This document shows positions 35,817 through 42,765 of a stretch of 64,000 nt of DNA, in pieces. Source of the stretch: Verrucomicrobiota bacterium (GTDB lineage: Bacteria > Verrucomicrobiota > Verrucomicrobiia > CAIQCK01); NCBI GenBank assembly GCA_016235595.1, contig JACRJX010000019.1:1-64000 (forward strand). The letters run 5' to 3'. The notes beneath the pieces are model-generated. The model saw only the letters and a list, made by a program, of their open reading frames with translations. It was not told the DNA's origin and did not search any database. Numbering within the stretch: the stretch's first letter is position 1; each line of letters starts with the position of its first letter. The position numbers and the translations under genes were made by a program.

Positions 35817-37232
35817 ATGAACGATAATCATGGTTTGCCTCTGGTGACGCCGAAACTGACGCCGGTGCTGGATCCATTTTTCCGGCCGGCAGTGCTTGCC
35901 AATCGCGCGTTTCGGCAGCGCGTGCAAGCGTCGGGCAAAGGCCTGCCGGTGACGATCGCGTTGGAGCAGGCGGACGGCTCCGTGTTTCATTTTCCCACCG
36001 CCATTTTCCCCGAAGGTCATCCGGAGGCGGCTGGCAATGCGACTTATTTGGAGCGGTTCGTAAAGTTTGCGCTCTGGTCGCGCGGCGGGTTCCGGGTCTG
36101 GTTCGATGGACCGCGCGCTTTCGGCGAGCCGCTCCAGCGATATTATCGCGAGCAGGCGACGGGCAAGTTTGACGCGGATCTGATGGGAGAGCGTGTTTAC
36201 GAGCGGCCGTTCGAGGTGGCCATCGTCGAGCGCGGCAAGATTCCGGCGCCGCGTGAAGCGACGAAGCCGCTGGGCCGGCATCTCGAAGGCTGCCGCATCG
36301 GTTTCGATCTTGGCGCGAGCGACCGCAAGGTTGCAGCGGTGATGGACGGCAAAGTGGTGTTCAGCGAAGAAACGGTCTGGAACCCGGTGCCGCAGAAGGA
36401 CCCGCAGTGGCATTTCGACCAGGTGATGGAATCGCTCAAGAGCGCGGCGGCGCATCTGCCGCGCGTGGATGCCATCGGCGGCAGTTCGGCGGGAGTGTAT
36501 GTGAACAATCGCGTGAAGGTGGCGTCGCTGTTCCGGGGCGTGCCGCGGGATTTGTTCGACAGCCGCGTGAAGGATCTGTTCCTGGAGATGAAGAAGGCGT
36601 GGAAGGACATCCCGTTCGAGGTCGTTAACGACGGCGAGGTGACGGCGCTGGCCGGCTCGATGTCCATGAACGACAACGCCGTGCTCGGCATCGCGATGGG
36701 GTCGAGTCTCGCTGCGGGTTATGTCACACCCGATGGCAACATCACGTCCTGGCTAAACGAACTGGCGTTCGCACCGGTGGACTACGCGCCAAACGCGCCC
36801 GCCGACGAATGGTCCGGTGACCGCGGCTGCGGTGTGCAATACTTCTCGCAGCAGGCCGTTGGCCGGTTGCTTGGCGTTGCGGGTATCGAGGTGGACCCGG
36901 CGCTGCCGCTGCCGGAGAAGCTCAAGCACGTGCAGGCATTGATGGAGAAGGGCGACTATCGCGCCGAGAAAATCTATCAGACTATCGGCACTTGTTTCGG
37001 CTATGCGATTGCGCATTACGCCGACTTCTACACGATCAAGAATGTGTTGGTGCTCGGCCGCGTCACGTCGGGCGCGGGCGGGACGATCCTGCTGGACCAC
37101 ACGCGTCGGGTGCTCAAGGCGGAGTTCCCGGAACTCTCCGAGAAGATCCTGTTGCGTGTGCCGGACGAGCGCGACAAGCGCCACGGACAGGCCATCGCCG
37201 CGGCAAGCCTGCCGTGGGTTCCGAAACGCTAG
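35817..37232 (+). CDS. ROK-like sugar kinase/regulator with N-terminal extension
   Basis: 471 aa. The ROK fold begins only near residue 165 (GCRIGFDLGASDRKVAAV, phosphate-1 motif). The catalytic-aspartate motif is FEVVNDGEVTALAG. The ROK zinc motif (CxCGxxGC) is not present; only GDRGCGVQYFS is seen. The first roughly 160 residues (for example SVFHFPTAIFP, ATYLERFVKFALWSRGG) have no counterpart in ordinary ROK kinases. A good Shine-Dalgarno (AAGGAAG) precedes the ATG. It is first of four closely spaced plus-strand genes with a PIG-L deacetylase, a sugar aminotransferase and a Gfo/Idh dehydrogenase, so it probably phosphorylates or senses an (amino)sugar. Whether it is catalytic is open. Confidence 0.78.
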   Translation: MNDNHGLPLVTPKLTPVLDPFFRPAVLANRAFRQRVQASGKGLPVTIALEQADGSVFHFPTAIFPEGHPEAAGNATYLERFVKFALWSRGGFRVWFDGPRAFGEPLQRYYREQATGKFDADLMGERVYERPFEVAIVERGKIPAPREATKPLGRHLEGCRIGFDLGASDRKVAAVMDGKVVFSEETVWNPVPQKDPQWHFDQVMESLKSAAAHLPRVDAIGGSSAGVYVNNRVKVASLFRGVPRDLFDSRVKDLFLEMKKAWKDIPFEVVNDGEVTALAGSMSMNDNAVLGIAMGSSLAAGYVTPDGNITSWLNELAFAPVDYAPNAPADEWSGDRGCGVQYFSQQAVGRLLGVAGIEVDPALPLPEKLKHVQALMEKGDYRAEKIYQTIGTCFGYAIAHYADFYTIKNVLVLGRVTSGAGGTILLDHTRRVLKAEFPELSEKILLRVPDERDKRHGQAIAAASLPWVPKR

Positions 37233-37244
37233 CACGAGGCGAAT

Positions 37245-38105
37245 ATGAAGAATCCATACAAGTCATATGTTTCTGCCTATGTCCGATTGATGGGGAAGGG
37301 CAAGGCGTGTCCTCTTGGCGGCATTCCGCCAGCCAAGCGTCCCAAGTTGCGCGCGAGCGCGCCGAAGGTGTTGATCTTTGCGCCGCATCCGGATGATGAG
37401 TGCATCATCGGTGCCTTGGCCCTGCGGCTCTTGCGGGAGGCGAAGATGAATGTCATCAACGTCGCCGTCACGCAAGGCAGCAACAAGGCACGTCAAGCGG
37501 GTCGGCTCGCGGAGTTGCGCGACGCCTGCAACTTCCTTGGCTTTGGCCTGCTGACGACACAGGAGAACGGTCTCGAAAAGATCAGCCCGAAAGGCCGCGA
37601 ACAGGATCCGGCCAACTGGGCCGCCGCTGTGGACGTGGTTGCCGGCATTCTCACCGCGCAGCAGCCGCGCGTCGTCTTCATCCCGCACGCACAGGATTGG
37701 AACGGCACGCACATCGGCACAAGCTTGCTGGTCACGGAGGCCATGGCCAAACTCGGCGCGGCGTTCACCTGTTTGGTGGTGGAGACGGAGTTTTGGGGCG
37801 CGATGACGACACCCAATTTGATGGTGGAGTCCAGCGTGCGCGATGTGGCGGACATGATCGCGGCAACGTCGTTCCACGTGGGCGAGGTGCAGCGCAATCC
37901 CTACCATCTCGGCCTGCCGGCGTGGATGCAGGACAACGTCCGCCGTGGCGCGGAGATCGTTGGCGGCCAGGGCGGCCAGGCGCCAAACTATGCATTCGCC
38001 ACGCTGTATCGTTTGCAGCGATGGTCCGGCGGCAAGCTGGAAAAGTTTTTCGACGGTGGCAAGCTGCTTTCTTGTCAGGATGAACTGAAGCCGTTATTTA
38101 CGTAA
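37245..38105 (+). CDS. PIG-L (LmbE-like) deacetylase
   Basis: PIG-L/LmbE-family zinc deacetylase, 286 aa, hydrolysing N-acetyl groups from amino sugars or their conjugates. The metal-binding and catalytic motif is FAPHPDDECIIG near residue 48. The third metal ligand is in VVFIPHAQDWNGTHIG (H-x-D-x-N-x-x-H type) near residue 150. It starts 12 bases after the ROK-like gene and ends 37 bases before the aminotransferase gene. Substrate unknown; BshB, MshB and chitobiose deacetylases are family examples. Confidence 0.88.
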   Translation: MKNPYKSYVSAYVRLMGKGKACPLGGIPPAKRPKLRASAPKVLIFAPHPDDECIIGALALRLLREAKMNVINVAVTQGSNKARQAGRLAELRDACNFLGFGLLTTQENGLEKISPKGREQDPANWAAAVDVVAGILTAQQPRVVFIPHAQDWNGTHIGTSLLVTEAMAKLGAAFTCLVVETEFWGAMTTPNLMVESSVRDVADMIAATSFHVGEVQRNPYHLGLPAWMQDNVRRGAEIVGGQGGQAPNYAFATLYRLQRWSGGKLEKFFDGGKLLSCQDELKPLFT

Positions 38106-38142
38106 GCAATCCGAACAAACAACCATAAGGAGACAGAGAGAG

Positions 38143-39267
38143 ATGAAGGTTCCGTTCTACGGTCACGTCAAGCAATACCAGAACATCAAGGCTGAGATTG
38201 ACGCCAACATCCAGCGGGTGCTGATGAGCGGCGAATATGTCCAAGGCCCGATGCTCAAGCAGTTCGAGGCGGAGTTCGCCAAATACAGCGGCACCAAGTT
38301 CGCCGTCGGCCTCGGCAACGGCACCGACGCGATCTGGCTCGCGCTGATGGCGCTCGGCATCGGACCTGGCGACGAGGTCATCACGCACCCGAACACGTTC
38401 TTCGCGACCGCCGAGGCGATCTGGATCGCCGGCGCGACCGCGGTGTTCGTGGACTGCTGCCCGAAGACCAAGTGCATTGACCCGGCCAAGATCGAGGCCG
38501 CCATCACGCCCAAGACCAAGGCGATCATCCCGGTCCATCTCTACGGCCAGTGCGCCGACATGCCGGCCATCAAGAAGATCGCCGACAAGCACAAGCTGAA
38601 GATCGTTGAGGACAACGCGCAGGCCATTGACGCGAATGGCGGCAGCTTCCGCATCGGCGAACTGAGCGACGCGGCGACTACGAGCTTCATCATCCAGAAG
38701 AACCTCGGCACGTTCGGCGACAGCGGCGCGCTGGTGACCAACAACGCCGACATTGACGCGAAGGTCCGCAAGCTGCGCAACCACGGTTCGGGCAAGCGCA
38801 ACGTCCACAGCTTCGGTTTCAACAGCCGGCTCGACGACATCCACGCCGGCATCCTCAGCGCCAAGCTCAAGCACATCGGTGAGTGGTCCGACCTCCGCCG
38901 CAAGTGGGCCGCGCGTTACACCGCCGGACTCAAGGGCGCGAAGAACTTCACACTGCCCTACGAAGTGCCGGGCTATCGCCATGTGTTCCACCTCTACGCT
39001 ATTGAGACGAAGAAAGCCGAACAACGCGACGCGATGGTGCAGTTCCTCGTGGACAACGGCATCGATGCCAAGACGCACTACTCGATCGCGATCCACAAGC
39101 AGGAAGGTTATCCGTGGGGCAAGGGCGCGCGCATCGTCGGCTCCGTGGCCAACGCTGAGCACAACGCCGCGACCTGCGTCAGCCTCCCGATGTTCCCCGA
39201 GCTGACCGCCGAGGAAGTGGACTACGTCATTGCCAAAGCCCTCGAGTGGGACAAGGCACAGAAGTAA
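38143..39267 (+). CDS. DegT/DnrJ/EryC1/StrS-family sugar aminotransferase
   Basis: PLP-dependent sugar aminotransferase, 374 aa, transferring an amino group from glutamate or glutamine to a keto-sugar. Recognisable: YVQGPMLKQFEAEFAKY, VGLGNGTDAIWLAL, HPNTFFATAEAI, IPVHLYGQCADM and EDNAQAIDA. The PLP-lysine lies in TSFIIQKNLGTFGDSGA, and GFNSRLDDIHAGIL follows. A strong Shine-Dalgarno (AAGGAGA) precedes it. Together with the downstream Gfo/Idh dehydrogenase it could oxidise and then aminate a sugar, as in kanosamine-type pathways (inference). Confidence 0.92.
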   Translation: MKVPFYGHVKQYQNIKAEIDANIQRVLMSGEYVQGPMLKQFEAEFAKYSGTKFAVGLGNGTDAIWLALMALGIGPGDEVITHPNTFFATAEAIWIAGATAVFVDCCPKTKCIDPAKIEAAITPKTKAIIPVHLYGQCADMPAIKKIADKHKLKIVEDNAQAIDANGGSFRIGELSDAATTSFIIQKNLGTFGDSGALVTNNADIDAKVRKLRNHGSGKRNVHSFGFNSRLDDIHAGILSAKLKHIGEWSDLRRKWAARYTAGLKGAKNFTLPYEVPGYRHVFHLYAIETKKAEQRDAMVQFLVDNGIDAKTHYSIAIHKQEGYPWGKGARIVGSVANAEHNAATCVSLPMFPELTAEEVDYVIAKALEWDKAQK

Positions 39268-39275
39268 GAAACGCT

Positions 39276-39401
39276 TGGAATAATGGAGTGGTGGAGTATT
39301 GGAGTCATGGGTTGTTTGAAGCAGCCCGGCGCTCCAATACTCCTGACTCCAAAACTCTGTTCCTGGACCCAACACTCCATCACTCCAACACTCCATTACC
39401 C
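39276..39401. repeat. Imperfect palindrome with 8-base periodic arms (aminotransferase-dehydrogenase gap)
   Basis: The left arm (about 39276-39309) is made of units GGAATAAT, GGAGTGGT, GGAGTATT, GGAGTCAT. The right arm (about 39330-39401) is made of at least eight 8-base units such as AACACTCC, ATCACTCC, AACACTCC, ATTACCCC. It is roughly complementary to the left arm but twice as long. It fills nearly the whole gap inside the operon and abuts the start of the Gfo/Idh gene. Same family as 25201-25304. Confidence 0.87.
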
Positions 39402-39403
39402 CA

Positions 39404-40474
39404 ATGAAAAAATACTCCGTCATCGTTGTCGGCATGGGCAAGCGTGGCATGCATCACGCCGCCGCGTTCAACGCCAACCCGCGTTTCCAAGTCGCCGGCA
39501 TTTGCGACATTGATCAGGCGCGCCTCGATGCCGCCGCGGCCAAGCTCGGCAATCCGAAAACGAGCAAGGACGCCGCTGCTCTCGCGGCTGAACTGAAACC
39601 GGACGTGTTCTGCTTTTGCACGATGCCGCATCTGCGCATGCCTTTCATCAAGGCCGGCGTTCAGGGCGGCGCGAAGCTCATCGCGTTCGAGAAGCCGGTC
39701 TCGCTGACTTCTGCTGAGATGATGGAGATGAAGAAACTGCTCGATTCTACGGGCACGAAGGCTGTCGTCAGCCACCAGCACCGCTACGGCAAGCATTACC
39801 AGAAGGTGAAGGAGATTGTTGCCAGCGGCGCGCTGGGACGCATCCACACCGTGTATGGCACCGCCACTGGCTGGATGACTCACATGCTGAGCCACATGAT
39901 TGACTACTCGATGTGGTTCAACGACTACGCGCCCGGCGCGTGGGCTATGGCGCAGGCGGCAGGCAAGTCGAAGTTTGCCGACAACCATCCTTCGCCCGAT
40001 TACATCGCCGGCGTCGTGCAATTCGCCAACGGCGTGCGCGGCATCTACGAATGTGGCGCCGGCGCGCCCGACCAGCCCGAAGTCGCCAAGTGGTGGGGCA
40101 AGAATCGCATCGGCGCGCAAGGCACCGAGGGTTTCGTCGAGGTGCTGACCAACGGCGGCTGGCGCGCAGTCACCAAGAGCGGCGGCTGTCAGAGCGGCGA
40201 CGGCGTGATGAACTACGATGCCGACATGCCGCCTTACATCCAGGACATGGCCGACTGGCTCGACGGCACGAAGCTCCATCCGTGCAATCTCGCCCATGCC
40301 ACGCTCGGCGCGGAGGTCATGTTTGCCCTGCAACGTTCCGCTGCGGAAGGCGGCCAAGTCGCTCTGCCGCTCACCGTGGGTGCGGACGAACAAGCGTTGC
40401 TCAAGGCCAGACTCTCGGACAAGCCCGTGCTTGTCTCCTGTGAAGCGAACAAGAAGGAATTCGGTCTCGCGTAA
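39404..40474 (+). CDS. Gfo/Idh/MocA-family oxidoreductase
   Basis: NAD(P)-dependent dehydrogenase, 356 aa. The N-terminal Rossmann motif is VIVVGMGKRGMHHAAAF, the family EKP motif is AFEKPVSLTSAEM near residue 98, and HMIDYSMWFNDY holds the conserved active-site histidine near residue 165. Likely substrates are sugars or inositols. The ATG follows the 8-base periodic repeat with almost no spacer and no Shine-Dalgarno. It is the last gene of the four-gene sugar operon, closed by a terminator 17 bases downstream. Confidence 0.92.
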   Translation: MKKYSVIVVGMGKRGMHHAAAFNANPRFQVAGICDIDQARLDAAAAKLGNPKTSKDAAALAAELKPDVFCFCTMPHLRMPFIKAGVQGGAKLIAFEKPVSLTSAEMMEMKKLLDSTGTKAVVSHQHRYGKHYQKVKEIVASGALGRIHTVYGTATGWMTHMLSHMIDYSMWFNDYAPGAWAMAQAAGKSKFADNHPSPDYIAGVVQFANGVRGIYECGAGAPDQPEVAKWWGKNRIGAQGTEGFVEVLTNGGWRAVTKSGGCQSGDGVMNYDADMPPYIQDMADWLDGTKLHPCNLAHATLGAEVMFALQRSAAEGGQVALPLTVGADEQALLKARLSDKPVLVSCEANKKEFGLA

Positions 40475-40490
40475 CCAGAACTGCTCTCAC

Positions 40491-40532
40491 AACAAAGGCG
40501 CAGGAGGCTCCGGTCTCTTGCGCCTTTTGTTT
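40491..40532 (+). terminator. Rho-independent terminator of the sugar operon
   Basis: AACAAAGGCGCAGGAG pairs imperfectly with CTCTTGCGCCTTTTGTTT across a short GC-rich loop. The 3' arm contains the TTTT and TTT runs. Position right after the Gfo/Idh stop supports the call. Confidence 0.75.
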
Positions 40533-40629
40533 GATGTGATGGATACGACTGCAAATACAAACTGCACCATTTGCGATCTGAGACTCCTCTTACGCCGCGC
40601 GTCTCTGAGGTGACGAGGATTCTTAGTTC

Positions 40630-40658
40630 TTCACACTGCATTCTTCATTTGCTATACA
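40630..40658 (+). promoter_or_regulatory. Candidate sigma-70-type promoter for the pentapeptide-repeat gene
   Basis: TTCACA (40630-40635), a 17-base spacer, then TATACA (40653-40658). Transcription would begin near 40665, close to the CAGGAA ribosome-binding site preceding the ATG at 40674. The very short leader is the main doubt. Confidence 0.4.
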
Positions 40659-40673
40659 CACCTCAGGAATCTT

Positions 40674-41495
40674 ATGGCCAACCCGGAATACCTCAAGATC
40701 CTCGAGCTGGGCGTCGAGCTGTGGAACAAATGGAGAGACGAGCATCCCGACATAAGACCAGACCTCAGTTACACGAACCTCGGCGGCGTGTACCTTGGCG
40801 GGGCGGATCTCAGTCGCGCAGACCTTAGCCGCACGGATCTCGGCCGCGCCGACCTCAGCGGCGCCAATCTCCGCGACGCAAACCTTGGCGGCGCGAACCT
40901 TGGCGGCGCGAAGCTCGTTCATGCGAACCTCAACGGCGCCGACCTTGTTCATGCGAACCTCAGCGGCGCGGATCTCAGCGACGCGAACCTTGTTCATGCG
41001 AACTTCGTCCATGTAAACTTCAGCAACGCTTGTCTCCGCGGTGCGGCTCTGGTCGGCGCGGACCTTCTCGGCGCTTATTTCAGCGGTGCGATCCTGATCG
41101 GCGCGGATATGCGGGGAGCGGACCTCCGCGGCGCGCACCTCAACAACGCGGACCTTCGCGGCGCGAACCTTGTTCATGCAAACCTCAGCGGTGCAGAACT
41201 CGTTCATGCGAATCTCAGCGGCGCGGATCTTAGCAGCACGAACCTCCGCGGTGCGGACCTTGGCGGTGCGGACTTCAGTAATGTTACATTCGACCTGACT
41301 GTTTTCGCGGACAACGACCTGAGCGAGGTTAAAGGGTTGGAGACGGTGAGGCATGGAGGTCCTTCCACAATCGGCATAGACACGCTCTACAAATCACGGG
41401 GGCAAATACCCGAGAGCTTCCTGCGAAATGCGGGCGTGCCGGACAGGTTCATCGAGCATATGCGCGCCCTGTTCAGCAGCGAGCGGGCGATCTAG
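40674..41495 (+). CDS. Pentapeptide-repeat protein, apparently truncated before an effector domain
   Basis: 273 aa. Residues about 34-205 are some 34 tandem A(D/N)LXX pentapeptides (for example ADLSRADLSRTDLGRADLSG), which fold into a right-handed quadrilateral beta-helix. The remaining part (GLETVRHGGPSTIGIDTLYK, RGQIPESFLRNAGVPDRFIE) matches, from memory, the linker that joins pentapeptide repeats to a C-terminal TIR domain in many cyanobacterial and other proteins. Here the frame stops at TAG 41493-41495, exactly where that domain would begin. See the remnant at 41493-41516. The gene has its own promoter and no operon partner. The shortened protein may be non-functional or act as a decoy. 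Confidence 0.85.
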   Translation: MANPEYLKILELGVELWNKWRDEHPDIRPDLSYTNLGGVYLGGADLSRADLSRTDLGRADLSGANLRDANLGGANLGGAKLVHANLNGADLVHANLSGADLSDANLVHANFVHVNFSNACLRGAALVGADLLGAYFSGAILIGADMRGADLRGAHLNNADLRGANLVHANLSGAELVHANLSGADLSSTNLRGADLGGADFSNVTFDLTVFADNDLSEVKGLETVRHGGPSTIGIDTLYKSRGQIPESFLRNAGVPDRFIEHMRALFSSERAI

Positions 41496-41516
41496 TTACA
41501 CTCCTGTTTCATCAGC
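41493..41516 (+). pseudogene. Remnant of the first strand of a TIR-like domain past the stop codon
   Basis: Reading on in the same frame through TAG 41493-41495 gives L-H-S-C-F-I-S, which closely matches the (F)YSCFIS opening of TIR domains in this architecture. After base 41516 the similarity ends (GSRVNG...). This suggests a stop mutation plus deletion of the rest of the domain. Confidence 0.55.
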
Positions 41517-41621
41517 GGCAGCCGGGTCAACGGGAGGCATCGTCACGAATCTCGACGCGGACGGGGCGATCCGGTAGGATTGCGGCGCAATGACAATGGC
41601 TTCCCAAGGGAGAAATGGCCT

Positions 41622-42602
41622 ATGACGCTTCCGACTTCCACTTCGTCCACGCCTGACTTCAAAGACCGCCGAGTCGGTCTGATTGTCTTTGGCGTTCTGG
41701 TGATTATCCTCGGCTGCTTGTGCGCGTTGTTCGTGCCGCTGATGTTCGTCGGCCAGGCTTTCACCGCCAAACAAACCGGTGGGGATGTCAACTACCGCAT
41801 GATCATACCCGGCGTGATGATCTATGGGAGCATGGCAGTGGCGTTCATCTGGCTGGGCATCGGTTCCGCCCTTTGCCGGCGCTGGGCGCGGGCTTTGTTG
41901 CTGGTTCTGTCATGGTGTTGGTTGATCGTCGGCATTATGAGCATGGTGATGATGGCCTTCATGTTGCCGCAGATTCTCGCGGCCGCGGTTCCCGAAGGGC
42001 AGAAGTTGCCGGAGATCGGCCGCTGGGTGTTTGCGGTGACCATGGTGGGCACGATCAGCGTGATCTACGGTGTGCTGCCAGGCACGCTGGTGCTGTTCTA
42101 TCGGAGCAGGCACGTCAAGGCGACCTGTGATGCGCGCGACCCGGTGAGGCGGTGGACGGACGCGTGTCCGTTGCCCGTGCTCGCGGTCAGCCTGATGCTC
42201 GCGTTCAGCGCGCTCTCGTTGCTCTCCATGCCGCTGGCGTACAACAGCGTCATGCCATTCTTTGGCAAACTGATCTCCGGCGCGCCGGCCACGATGCTGT
42301 GTCTGGTGATTACATCGCTGATGGTGTGGACCGCGTGGGCCATTTACCGATTGGAACCTGCGGCGTGGTGGGTGACGGTCACACTCTTTGCGTTGATGAT
42401 GGTCTCCGCTGCGTTGACGTTTACGCGGATTGATCTGATTGAGATGTATCGGCAGATGGGGTTCCCGCCGGATCAGATGGCCCAGATGGAAAAGCTCAGC
42501 TTTGTACGTGACCGCTCGGCGATGTGGTGGATGTCGTTGTCTGGCGTGCCGTTCTTCGGCTACCTCATCTGGGTGAAGAGATACTTCCGTCGGGCGGCGT
42601 GA
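41622..42602 (+). CDS. Multi-pass membrane protein of unknown function
   Basis: 326 aa, with about seven to eight hydrophobic helices. The first is RVGLIVFGVLVIILGCLCAL near residue 16; others are at about 50-70, 75-100, 125-150, 185-205, 215-240 and 245-265, with a final helix near residue 305. The last third includes a polar loop (RQMGFPPDQMAQMEKL). No family is recognised. It has a good Shine-Dalgarno (AAGGGAGAA) before ATG 41622. It stands between the truncated pentapeptide gene and the CocE-type hydrolase, all on the plus strand, without clear coupling. Confidence 0.8.
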   Translation: MTLPTSTSSTPDFKDRRVGLIVFGVLVIILGCLCALFVPLMFVGQAFTAKQTGGDVNYRMIIPGVMIYGSMAVAFIWLGIGSALCRRWARALLLVLSWCWLIVGIMSMVMMAFMLPQILAAAVPEGQKLPEIGRWVFAVTMVGTISVIYGVLPGTLVLFYRSRHVKATCDARDPVRRWTDACPLPVLAVSLMLAFSALSLLSMPLAYNSVMPFFGKLISGAPATMLCLVITSLMVWTAWAIYRLEPAAWWVTVTLFALMMVSAALTFTRIDLIEMYRQMGFPPDQMAQMEKLSFVRDRSAMWWMSLSGVPFFGYLIWVKRYFRRAA

Positions 42603-42765
42603 GCGGGAGAGACGCGGTCAGGGTCGGCTCCTGATTCTTGATGGACTCTTTGCCGCACGGTCAACGGGGCGGGGAACCCGTCATCTGCGTCTGCCTGGCA
42701 ACATGGGGTGTAACTTTCCGGCGGGTGGGCGGTATAAGAGAAAAACACCTCTGAAAGAACAATTC

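Noticed and set aside
38098..39450. 450-residue minus-strand frame opposite the aminotransferase gene
   Set aside because: Its N-terminus is translated period-8 repeat (GVMECWSDGV-like) and the rest is antisense to a clear DegT aminotransferase.
40623..41354. 243-residue minus-strand frame of AEVRA-type repeats opposite the pentapeptide gene
   Set aside because: It follows from the 15-base periodicity of the plus-strand array and has no start signal or known fold.
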